This document shows, piece after piece, positions 35,115-42,322 of a stretch of 64,000 bases of DNA. The notes below the pieces were generated by a model, which had not been told where the DNA came from, made no database searches, and saw only the letters and a program-made list of their open reading frames with translations. The stretch comes from Paenibacillus baekrokdamisoli (GTDB taxonomy: Bacteria; Bacillota; Bacilli; Paenibacillales; Paenibacillaceae). Both the position numbers and the translations under genes were made by a program. The stretch covers positions 4,605,501 through 4,669,500 of the forward strand of contig NZ_AP019308.1 in the NCBI RefSeq assembly GCF_003945345.1, in the 5' to 3' direction. Numbering within the stretch: the first letter of the stretch is position 1; each line of letters begins with the position of its first letter.

Positions 35115-36027
35115 TTGCAGCCTCACTCACAGTGCGGTACGTGCGAAACAGGATATTCTGATTATAGTTTCCGAAGCCTTCACCATAGATCGTCAGCCCG
35201 CCAACATGCTCCGCATCCTCGGGAACGGCAAACCGAAAAACCCAATCGTTGCGCGTCATCACGATATCATTCAGAGTCACATCCGAGAGACGCTGTCCAT
35301 CGATAAAGGTGCCCTCTTCCGTTACTCGAATGATTTTGAGCCAGCCATATTGGTTGACGGTCCACCAAGCCGGTGTCAGCATGCCGCGCCCCTCTCCAGA
35401 ATCCCCTGGACTTGTCCATACGCCAAGTAACGTATCATTCAGATAAAAATGAATATCCGAAGGCCAGTCTGCAAGAATACCAGGGGCTTCTGATCCGATC
35501 TCGAAGGAGATCTCAATTTCGCCTAGAGCCTGACCCATTAGCACGTAATTGGGTATCCGGTACTCCACGAAGCCTTTGCCAAACCATAGAATTTGCGCAT
35601 GCATCCGATCCGGCTCAAGGAAATACCGGGGATCGTCGAATTGTCCGATCAATTGCTCCGTCGTAGAAAGTCCGCAGGTTGGATGCACTTCGAATCGCGT
35701 ATAATGACCAACGGGAATAGATACCTCTTGATAATCACGCTGCTGCTCTGCTTGCTGCGGGATGGTTAGCTCCACTTTATCGACCGCCAGGGAACAAATT
35801 TTATGTGTACCCCCATTGCGCCTCACAAGCTCCGTTGTAATGAGACCGCCCTTCTCCAGCTTCTTCGTATGCATCGTGATGATCGCACTGCTAAGCCCAA
35901 GAGCCGCAGCTAAATCCTTCACATTCATCGGCTGCTTCGACAGCAGCTCCAGAATATGCAGACGTACATCGCTTGCCAATGCTTCATATAAAGGGAGCCA
36001 CTTCCGCTCCGTGTTCGCTCGCAGCAT
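35104..36027 (-). CDS. ArsR-like winged-helix regulator with large sensor domain
   Basis: A 307-residue regulator. Residues about 8-75 form an ArsR-type winged helix (L-A-S-D-V-R-L-H-I-L-E-L-L, K-D-L-A-A-A-L-G-L-S-S-A-I-I-T-M-H). The remaining 220 residues are a beta-rich domain with several Trp and a CGLSTTEQLIG segment, possibly a carbohydrate or ligand sensor. The extension is far longer than the usual 100-residue ArsR protein. It is divergent from the GH51 arabinofuranosidase across a perfect palindrome, so it probably regulates that gene. The ATG at 36027 is preferred over a GTG at 36036 on SD spacing. Confidence 0.82.
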   Translation of the reverse strand: MLRANTERKWLPLYEALASDVRLHILELLSKQPMNVKDLAAALGLSSAIITMHTKKLEKGGLITTELVRRNGGTHKICSLAVDKVELTIPQQAEQQRDYQEVSIPVGHYTRFEVHPTCGLSTTEQLIGQFDDPRYFLEPDRMHAQILWFGKGFVEYRIPNYVLMGQALGEIEISFEIGSEAPGILADWPSDIHFYLNDTLLGVWTSPGDSGEGRGMLTPAWWTVNQYGWLKIIRVTEEGTFIDGQRLSDVTLNDIVMTRNDWVFRFAVPEDAEHVGGLTIYGEGFGNYNQNILFRTYRTVSEAANEQ

Positions 36028-36112
36028 TATTTTCACACTCCGAATATCAGGTTGATTAAGATATATATTAATTCAATTCAGAGCAAAAGAAAAACTTGAA
36101 ATCCCTTTCACA

Positions 36113-36139
36113 ATCGTGTTAAATAGGATTTAACACGAT
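36113..36139. promoter_or_regulatory. Perfect 27-bp palindromic operator
   Basis: ATCGTGTTAAAT and its exact complement ATTTAACACGAT are separated by three bases. It is centred in the 169-bp gap between the ArsR-like gene and abfA and is the obvious regulator-binding site. A second AT-rich dyad (GATTAATATATTTATTAATTTAATC, about 36158-36182) overlaps the abfA leader and may be part of the promoter. Confidence 0.75.
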
Positions 36140-36196
36140 GCTCTAATTTGTTAATTGATTAATATATTTATTAATTTAATCATGAGGTGAGGGAAT

Positions 36197-37705
36197 ATGT
36201 CAACCAAAGCGAAGATGATTGTGGATAAAGATTTTACAATTGGTGAAGTGGATAAGCGGATTTACGGCTCCTTTATTGAGCATTTGGGGCGCGCGGTTTA
36301 CGGCGGTATTTATGAGCCAGAGCATCCTGAGGCGGATGAGCAGGGCTTCCGCAGCGATGTTATTGAGCTTGTAAAAGGCTTGGATGTGCCGATTGTCCGT
36401 TACCCTGGCGGTAACTTTGTATCTGGCTACAATTGGGAGGATGGCGTGGGTCCACTCGCTCAGCGGCCAAGGCGGCTAGAGCTGGCATGGAGAACCATTG
36501 AGCCTAATCTGTTCGGATTCAACGAATTTATCGATTGGTGCCGCAAGACTGGTACCGAGGCCATGATGGCGGTCAACCTGGGCACGCGCGGACCAGAAGA
36601 AGCTCGCCAGCTCTTAGAATATTCCAATCATCCATCTGGTACGTATTGGAGTGATCTCCGTATTCAGCATGGCTATAAGCAGCCGCACAATATCAAAACC
36701 TGGTGTCTGGGCAATGAAATGGACGGTCCTTGGCAAATTGGTGCAAAAACTGCAACCGAGTATGGCCGTATCGCTGCCGAAACTGCTAAAGTCATGAAAT
36801 GGGTCGACTCGACGATCGAGCTTGTTGCCTGCGGAAGCTCCAGCATCGGCATGCCGACATTCCCGGAGTGGGAATCCACCGTGCTTGATTTGTCCTATAA
36901 TGAAGTGGATTATATCTCGCTTCACACTTATTATGGCAATCGCGATAGCGACACGCCTAACTTTCTTGCGCAATCGATGGGAATGGACTCTTTTATCCAT
37001 ACCGTTATCGCCACATGTGACTATATCCAAGCTAAGAAACGCAGCAAGAAGAAAATCAATCTCTCCTTCGACGAGTGGAATGTCTGGTATCATTCCAATG
37101 AGGCCGATTCCAAAATCGATCCATGGTCGATTGCTCCACCGCAATTGGAGGATATCTATAATCACGAGGACGCACTGCTTGTTGGCAGTATGCTAATCAG
37201 TATGCTCAAACGTGCGGATCGGGTGAAAATGGCTTGCATCGCGCAGTTGGTCAACGTTATTGCACCGATCATGACCGCGAATGGCGGCGCTGCGTGGAAG
37301 CAGACGATCTACTTCCCATATATGCATACGAGTATCTTCGGCCGTGGAACAGCACTTGTACCGCTTGTAACGTCTCCCAAATACGATTCAAAGGATTTCA
37401 CGGATGTGCCTTATCTGGATGCCATAGCCGTACTTAGCGAGAACCAGGAAGAGGTTACTGTCTTTGCGGTCAACCGTCACCTGAGCGAAACACTGCCTTT
37501 CGAGATCGACCTTCGCAGCTTTGGCTCCTGCCGCATCATCGAGCATATCGTACTGGAGCATGATGATCTGAAGGCTGCCAATACAATCGATGTGCCGGAT
37601 CGCGTTACTCCGCATACAGGCGGCAATGCAGCGGCGGATGGCAGCAAGGTTGAGGCTCTGCTTGGCGAAGCTTCTTGGAACGTTATTCGTTTGAAGCTGG
37701 TTTAA
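36197..37705 (+). CDS. abfA: Alpha-N-arabinofuranosidase, glycoside hydrolase family 51
   Basis: A 502-residue retaining arabinofuranosidase that removes terminal arabinose from arabinoxylan or arabinan oligosaccharides. It lacks a signal peptide, so it acts in the cytoplasm on imported oligosaccharides. The acid/base Glu is in W-C-L-G-N-E-M-D-G-P-W and the nucleophile Glu in S-F-D-E-W-N-V-W-Y. Other GH51 blocks include Y-G-S-F-I-E-H-L-G-R-A-V-Y-G-G and Y-P-G-G-N-F-V-S-G-Y-N-W. The start is behind GAGGTGAGGG. Divergent control by the ArsR-like protein is inferred. A terminator follows at 37738. Confidence 0.95.
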   Translation: MSTKAKMIVDKDFTIGEVDKRIYGSFIEHLGRAVYGGIYEPEHPEADEQGFRSDVIELVKGLDVPIVRYPGGNFVSGYNWEDGVGPLAQRPRRLELAWRTIEPNLFGFNEFIDWCRKTGTEAMMAVNLGTRGPEEARQLLEYSNHPSGTYWSDLRIQHGYKQPHNIKTWCLGNEMDGPWQIGAKTATEYGRIAAETAKVMKWVDSTIELVACGSSSIGMPTFPEWESTVLDLSYNEVDYISLHTYYGNRDSDTPNFLAQSMGMDSFIHTVIATCDYIQAKKRSKKKINLSFDEWNVWYHSNEADSKIDPWSIAPPQLEDIYNHEDALLVGSMLISMLKRADRVKMACIAQLVNVIAPIMTANGGAAWKQTIYFPYMHTSIFGRGTALVPLVTSPKYDSKDFTDVPYLDAIAVLSENQEEVTVFAVNRHLSETLPFEIDLRSFGSCRIIEHIVLEHDDLKAANTIDVPDRVTPHTGGNAAADGSKVEALLGEASWNVIRLKLV

Positions 37706-37737
37706 TCGGTGGATGATGCAAATTGAAAGACGGTAAA

Positions 37738-37768
37738 GGCTGCTGGCAAAAAGATGCCGGCAGCCCTT
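37738..37768 (+). terminator. Intrinsic terminator after abfA
   Basis: GGCTGCTGGC pairs with GCCGGCAGCC around an eight-base loop, followed by CTTT. Confidence 0.7.
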
Positions 37769-37931
37769 TAGAGCTTCTATGTCCAATACATTTTATTACC
37801 CTAAAATCTGAAGTGTTTCTTTAAATGAAAAAGCTCTAATAATATTCAATGGTCCACGTTCATATATGACCAAGTGCGGTATGTCCAGTTTTCATTAAAA
37901 AAGGATACTACACTTTTTTATTAATTATTTA

Positions 37932-39098
37932 TTAGGAAAGTTGTTTTGTGGGACTAGACATGTAGTTTCTCATTAAAATAAATACTAGACTCAATATCAA
38001 GAATAGGAATCCACCTAATACCAAATATTGTGTACCCATTCCTGAAATAAAAAATCCACCTACAGACGTCCCGGCTGTTACCCCTAAGTTAGCAGATGTT
38101 AAAAACAATCCATTTGAGAATTCAGGAGCTTCTGGAGCTGCAGTCATAATCCAATATTGACCAATATTATTTCCTAAAGCCACTACTATCCCAAAAACAA
38201 AAAGAATGAAAGCCATAGGCCCAGTGAACTGTCCCATTAAGAATAATATGATGTAAACTGCTCCCAATACGAATGGAAAAGATGCTACAGATTTTAAAGC
38301 ATTTCTAATAAGCAACTTCCCTGCGACGATGTTTCCTATTATACTTGCCCCGCCGAATATGAATAACATTAAACTAATTGTTTTCCCAGGTACATGCGTA
38401 ATGGTTTCAAGATACTCAGCAAGGTAACTACTAACTCCATACATCGCTGCATTTATAAAAATAACAGCAACAATGGATAGCCAAGTAATTGATTTTTTTA
38501 AGACACTTAATTGAGATCCATAAGAGAGTCTTTCCTTAACTGGCATAGATGGTACAAATAAAAACAAAGCAAAGAATGCTATCGCATTTACGATCGTATA
38601 AAATAACATGGCCATTTCGATCGAAGTTGTACTAGCAATAAAACTTGAGACTGGTGCACCAAGTACCAACCCCCCCGTTACTCCCATAAATACTTTGGAA
38701 GTAGCTTTTGGAGCTTCTTCCTTGCTAACTGAGGCAGCTGCGGCTGTCAAAGCTATTGTGACGTAAACAGGATGTAAAAAGGCTGGAATCACACGGGCAA
38801 TTAATAAAATGGTAAAGTTTGAAGCAAATATGGAGACAATGTTACCCAGAACGAAAACACCTAGTACAAGTAACATTGCCTTCTTGCGATTTATGCCCGA
38901 AAACAATAACGGCATAGTGGGTCCAGATATTGCAACAGCAAGTGCAAAGAGACTCACTAGCAACCCTGCTTTGGATATACTGACATGAAAGTGATCAGCA
39001 ATTATAGGCAATATCCCAACGATACCCATTTCAGTATTTAAGATGCCGAAAACCCCTATGGTCAATATTATTATAAATAAATGATTTCTTTTATCCAT
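37932..39098 (-). CDS. MFS efflux transporter (AraJ/PbuE-like)
   Basis: A 388-residue twelve-helix transporter. The opening I-L-T-I-G-V-F-G-I-L-N-T-E-M-G-I-V-G-I-L-P and the A-R-V-I-P-A-F-L-H-P-V motif of helix 4 are typical of the DHA1 drug-efflux branch that includes AraJ, PbuE and YdhP. Codon use is AT-rich compared with the flanking genes, suggesting transfer together with the MerR and ADH genes. Its promoter (39257-39287) has the 19-base spacer and dyad of a MerR/AdhR-controlled gene, so expression is likely induced by an electrophile or drug. The ATG is preceded by GGTAGGAGAAG. Confidence 0.88.
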   Translation of the reverse strand: MDKRNHLFIIILTIGVFGILNTEMGIVGILPIIADHFHVSISKAGLLVSLFALAVAISGPTMPLLFSGINRKKAMLLVLGVFVLGNIVSIFASNFTILLIARVIPAFLHPVYVTIALTAAAASVSKEEAPKATSKVFMGVTGGLVLGAPVSSFIASTTSIEMAMLFYTIVNAIAFFALFLFVPSMPVKERLSYGSQLSVLKKSITWLSIVAVIFINAAMYGVSSYLAEYLETITHVPGKTISLMLFIFGGASIIGNIVAGKLLIRNALKSVASFPFVLGAVYIILFLMGQFTGPMAFILFVFGIVVALGNNIGQYWIMTAAPEAPEFSNGLFLTSANLGVTAGTSVGGFFISGMGTQYLVLGGFLFLILSLVFILMRNYMSSPTKQLS

Positions 39099-39256
39099 AA
39101 AAATCTTCTCCTACCTCATGTATTCAGCAAATCCTCCATCTTTAGGTTCTCCTAATGTATATATTTTATTTGGTGCAAAATCTCCGATCGTTTTCTGGGC
39201 GCCAGTAAGTTCTTTTTCTTATTCATCCTTTCTTCTTTATTTTCTAAGACAAAGCA

Positions 39257-39287
39257 ATAATAACGTTTAAAGTCGACTTTAAGTCAA
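39257..39287 (-). promoter_or_regulatory. MerR/AdhR-type promoter and operator of the MFS pump
   Basis: On the minus strand TTGACT (39287-39282) and TATTAT (39262-39257) are spaced by 19 bases, the overwound spacing used by MerR activators. The spacer contains the perfect dyad TTAAAGTCGACTTTAA (39267-39282). This matches the known AdhR site CTTAAAG-N4-CTTTAAG of Bacillus subtilis. Confidence 0.85.
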
Positions 39288-39342
39288 GAAACATTCATAA
39301 ATTAATTTCAGGATTTTTTTAGAATTATTTCCGATGAATAAG

Positions 39343-39562
39343 AAGGTATTGGAGGAGGAGTATCTAAAGAGGATTCAAAGTTACTTGAGGAAGTTGGTAA
39401 ACAACGTACTGAGGAAGCTAAGGGTAAGGAACAAGAGGTCAACCTGTTTACTTATACGATAAAGATGAATTTGTAGATCCTGCTGTGAACAAACAGACAG
39501 TTCCTTTAAAAAGTATCTATAATTTGTATAAACTTAAGAAAATAGCCGTTTCCCAAGATTGA
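39343..39562 (+). pseudogene. Decayed, frameshifted coding fragment
   Basis: Two adjoining frames look like one protein split by a frameshift. The first reads L-E-E-V-G-K-Q-R-T-E-E-A-K-G-K-E-Q to about 39440. The second continues P-V-Y-L-Y-D-K-D-E-F-V-D-P-A-V-N-K-Q to the stop at 39560-39562. No start with a convincing context is present. The family is not recognised. It lies between the pump and the MerR gene in the AT-rich island, directly before a terminator, consistent with a relic of the imported segment. Confidence 0.45.
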
Positions 39563-39580
39563 TAGGAAGACGGCTTTTTT
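39543..39580 (+). terminator. Intrinsic terminator after the decayed fragment
   Basis: AGCCGTTTCC pairs with GGAAGACGGCT (one bulge) and is followed by six T residues. Survival of a good terminator next to a broken frame supports a once functional rightward gene here. Confidence 0.7.
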
Positions 39581-39615
39581 ACAACAACAAAAATCTTATT
39601 AAGGTAAGTTTTTAA

Positions 39616-40014
39616 TTAAGCTTTAAATGATATGTTTTCTTTTTCTTTGTGGTACTTCTTTTCTAATTCATCGTAGTACTCTATTTTCGTTTCAATTTTT
39701 ATAAAAGCATTATCCAAGTCTCTTTGTTTCTCCATCATTTTCTCTTTATGTTTTTCAAATATCTGTTTGCGTTCCGCGGATGTGCTGTCTCCTTCTTTTG
39801 TTAATTCTACGATCGAACGTAATTCTGAAAGAGGTATATCAGTTTTCCGTAAACATACAATAAGCTCTAACCATAATAAATCTGTTTCGTCAAAAATACG
39901 ATTTCCATTTTCATCTCTTTTAATAAAAGGTAGAAGACCCTCTTGTTCATAATATCGGAGTGTATGTGTAGGCAAACCTACCTTTTCAGCTGCTTCTTTT
40001 ATATAAAATTCCAT
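39616..40014 (-). CDS. adhR: MerR-family regulator, AdhR-like
   Basis: A 132-residue regulator with a MerR winged helix (Y-I-K-E-A-A-E-K-V-G-L-P-T-H-T-L-R-Y-Y-E-Q-E-G-L-L). A long coiled-coil dimerisation helix follows. The short C-terminus has no metal-binding cysteine pair. This fits the AdhR/NmlR group that senses aldehydes or other electrophiles; the single Cys (L-I-V-C-L-R-K) near residue 54 corresponds to the conserved NmlR-type cysteine position. The ATG at 40014 follows GGAGG. Two nearby promoters carry the matching AdhR dyad. Assignment of the symbol rests on operator and gene context. Confidence 0.8.
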   Translation of the reverse strand: MEFYIKEAAEKVGLPTHTLRYYEQEGLLPFIKRDENGNRIFDETDLLWLELIVCLRKTDIPLSELRSIVELTKEGDSTSAERKQIFEKHKEKMMEKQRDLDNAFIKIETKIEYYDELEKKYHKEKENISFKA

Positions 40015-40209
40015 TGTATCCTCCATAATTTTTTTACTATTTTGTTCACTTTATCCCAACTTAATCTTTTAAGGACACTATATGATTGGCTTATGGTTTC
40101 TAATAAACTGCCTCTCCTCATGAAATATAGAGAAGAACAGATAGCTTAGAGTCCTTAATCCTTTATTTCCTCTCTATATCCCTTTACTGTGATCTATATC
40201 TTTCGTTTT

Positions 40210-40240
40210 ATTATAGACCTAAAAGTGCACTATAATGCAA
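40210..40240 (-). promoter_or_regulatory. Candidate 19-bp-spacer promoter of the MerR gene
   Basis: On the minus strand TTGCAT (40240-40235) and TATAAT (40215-40210) are 19 bases apart. The spacer holds AGTGCACT rather than the AdhR dyad. The leader to the MerR start would be about 190 bases. Plausible but less certain than the other two promoters. Confidence 0.45.
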
Positions 40241-40301
40241 CTCGTAATGTTTAATTAAAGGAGCATTAGAAAACACACTACACGTTTTATAATAAAACCC
40301 C

Positions 40302-40332
40302 TTGCTTTAAAGTCTACTTTAAGGATTAAGCT
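40302..40332 (+). promoter_or_regulatory. MerR/AdhR-type promoter and operator of the alcohol dehydrogenase
   Basis: TTGCTT (40302-40307) and TAAGCT (40327-40332) are 19 bases apart. The spacer contains the dyad TTAAAGTCTACTTTAA (40307-40322), the same as at the MFS pump except for one central base. Activation by the adjacent MerR protein is expected. Confidence 0.85.
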
Positions 40333-40408
40333 ATTCGTGTAACTTGTGATGTTACTTCTTCAGTGAACTTATGATTTTTACAAAAAAGAAAGGATTGTGT
40401 TATCAATT

Positions 40409-41473
40409 ATGTGCAATAATCATAAAAACATGACTACGACACGTGTTCTAAGTGTCCCAAGTGCAAAAGCGCCATTTGAAAAGACCACTATTGAGCGGAG
40501 AGAATTACGGCCACACGATATCTTAATAGATATTAAGTTTAGTGGCATTTGCCACTCTGATATTCACAGTGCATTTGGTGAATGGGGCGGTGGAATCTTC
40601 CCAATGGTTCCTGGTCACGAAATTGCCGGAGTCGTAGAAGCAGTAGGAACAGAAGTAACCAAATATGTCGTTGGTGACCGCGTTGGCGTTGGCTGCTTTG
40701 TTGACTCCTGCGGAGAATGCGAATACTGCCTCAGTGGTGAGGAGGAGCAATATTGTATGAAAGGTGTTATTAACACATATAACGGTCTAGACTACGATGG
40801 TAATCCAACATACGGTGGATATAGCCAAAAAATCGTTGTAACGGAAGGGTTCGTTGTCCGTATCCCAGACGGTTTGGATATGGATGTGGCAAGCCCACTA
40901 TTATGTGCAGGCATTACCACATTCTCTCCCTTGAAACACTGGAACGCTGGCCCAGGTAAGAAGGTTGCCATTGTGGGAATGGGAGGACTTGGCCACGTAG
41001 CGATCCAATTTGCACATGCTATGGGTGCTGAAGTAACAGTATTGAGTCGCTCTAATAATAAGAAAGAGAAAGCATTGGAATTTGGCGCAGATCATTACTT
41101 TGCGACAAGTGATCCCGCTACATTTACCGAATTAGCAGGTCGTTTTGATCTGATCTTAAACACTGTGTCTGCAAATCTGGATGTTGATGCGTATTTATCA
41201 CTGCTTCGCATTGATGGGACACTTGTAAATGTTGGTGCACCAGCTGAACCAGATAAGTATCAAGTATTTTCATTAATTATGGGTCGTCGCAGCATTGCAG
41301 GTTCACTCGTTGGTGGAATTCGCGAAACCCAGGAAATGCTCGATTTCGCAGCTGAACACGCCATTGCCCCTATGATTGAAGTGATCCGTGCTGATCAAGT
41401 CGACGAAGCGTATGAACGTGTCCTCAAAAGTGATGTGCGTTATCGATTCGTTATTGACATCTCTACTTTATAA
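40409..41473 (+). CDS. adhA: Zinc-dependent NADP alcohol dehydrogenase (AdhA/YjgB type)
   Basis: A 354-residue medium-chain dehydrogenase that reduces aldehydes or oxidises alcohols. Catalytic zinc ligands are in G-I-C-H-S-D and G-H-E. The structural zinc site has four Cys (D-S-C-G-E-C-E-Y-C, then E-E-Q-Y-C). The cofactor loop G-M-G-G-L-G-H-V-A-I-Q-F-A is followed by S-R-S-N-N-K-K, basic residues that favour NADP(H). It matches the cinnamyl-alcohol-dehydrogenase-like AdhA of Bacillus. The start is unsettled among GTG 40397, ATG 40409 and ATG 40430. It shares operator sequence and AT-rich composition with the MFS pump. Confidence 0.88.
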   Translation: MCNNHKNMTTTRVLSVPSAKAPFEKTTIERRELRPHDILIDIKFSGICHSDIHSAFGEWGGGIFPMVPGHEIAGVVEAVGTEVTKYVVGDRVGVGCFVDSCGECEYCLSGEEEQYCMKGVINTYNGLDYDGNPTYGGYSQKIVVTEGFVVRIPDGLDMDVASPLLCAGITTFSPLKHWNAGPGKKVAIVGMGGLGHVAIQFAHAMGAEVTVLSRSNNKKEKALEFGADHYFATSDPATFTELAGRFDLILNTVSANLDVDAYLSLLRIDGTLVNVGAPAEPDKYQVFSLIMGRRSIAGSLVGGIRETQEMLDFAAEHAIAPMIEVIRADQVDEAYERVLKSDVRYRFVIDISTL

Positions 41474-41564
41474 CTCGCAAAGATGCTTTCTACCATCTTT
41501 AACCGGATCTGATGAAAAATAGAAAGAAAAGGCGTCTATACCAAATCTATCACGCTATTAGCAG

Positions 41565-41618
41565 AAAAAAAGATGGGGCGCCTCCAGGGAAAACTAATCC
41601 CTAAAGACTGCCCCATCC
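41565..41618 (-). terminator. Terminator of the pentapeptide-repeat gene
   Basis: GATGGGGC pairs with GCCCCATC around a second small hairpin (AGGGA/TCCCT). On the minus strand the stem is followed by seven T residues. Confidence 0.8.
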
Positions 41619-41630
41619 TGTTCGCGCCAT

Positions 41631-42236
41631 TTACTGAATCTTCGCCCCATACGACCGTGCGAAATCCACGGCCTGTATCGCATCAATACGAACATCCTTC
41701 ATGTCGAATGATTTGAAATCAATACCGCCAAGAACTGCCCCCCTCAGATCCGCACCTTTAAGGTGGGCATTCCCGAGCCGGGCACGAGTTAAATCGGCAT
41801 CCCGCAGATCAGCCTTTTCCAGCTTGCACTGGGATAGATCCGCCTCCACGAAGGCAATGCCGCGCAGCGACTGCTTCGTCAAATTCGAATTACGTAAATT
41901 TGTGTAGGACCAATCTCCTTTTATAAGGGTGATCCCATCCAAGTTAGCCGCTGCAAAGTCAGAACCGATCATTTTGCATTCTTCGAATTTGGAGACAAAT
42001 AAGTTCGCATTGGCAAATTGGCAATTGGTGAAGGCCGAACGCGTATGAATGGACGCATTCATTTGCGCTCCCGAGAAATCACAATCAATAAACTGACAGC
42101 CCGTCGTTCCGATCTCCTCTAAGCGAGCAGCCCGGAACCGGCAGCGTGTAAATGTGCAATGGCTGAAATCATATTCGCTAAATACGCCATTCGAAAAATC
42201 AACATCGACAAAATCCCGATCCGTATATTCACTCAT
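41631..42236 (-). CDS. Pentapeptide-repeat protein
   Basis: A 201-residue protein composed almost wholly of A/C-(D/N)-(L/F)-x-x repeats (for example V-D-F-S-N, D-F-S-H-C, A-D-L-S-Q, A-D-L-R-D, A-D-L-T-R). It should fold as a right-handed quadrilateral beta-helix. Some members mimic DNA and shield gyrase from quinolones or MccB17; this one has no further clue. The ATG at 42236 is where repeats begin; the frame opens earlier at 42326 but overlaps the kinase gene. SD is weak (AGGGG). Confidence 0.82.
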   Translation of the reverse strand: MSEYTDRDFVDVDFSNGVFSEYDFSHCTFTRCRFRAARLEEIGTTGCQFIDCDFSGAQMNASIHTRSAFTNCQFANANLFVSKFEECKMIGSDFAAANLDGITLIKGDWSYTNLRNSNLTKQSLRGIAFVEADLSQCKLEKADLRDADLTRARLGNAHLKGADLRGAVLGGIDFKSFDMKDVRIDAIQAVDFARSYGAKIQ

Positions 42237-42322
42237 ACAAGTACGCAAGCCCCTGACTCTTATAAATTGGAATTCTGCCGTTATTATAGCAAACTTCCAG
42301 CCTACTTCGCCAAGGAACTCTC

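Noticed and set aside
35055..35666. Several plus-strand frames of 65-113 codons
   Set aside because: Antisense to the ArsR-like regulator, which has clear domain and start signals.
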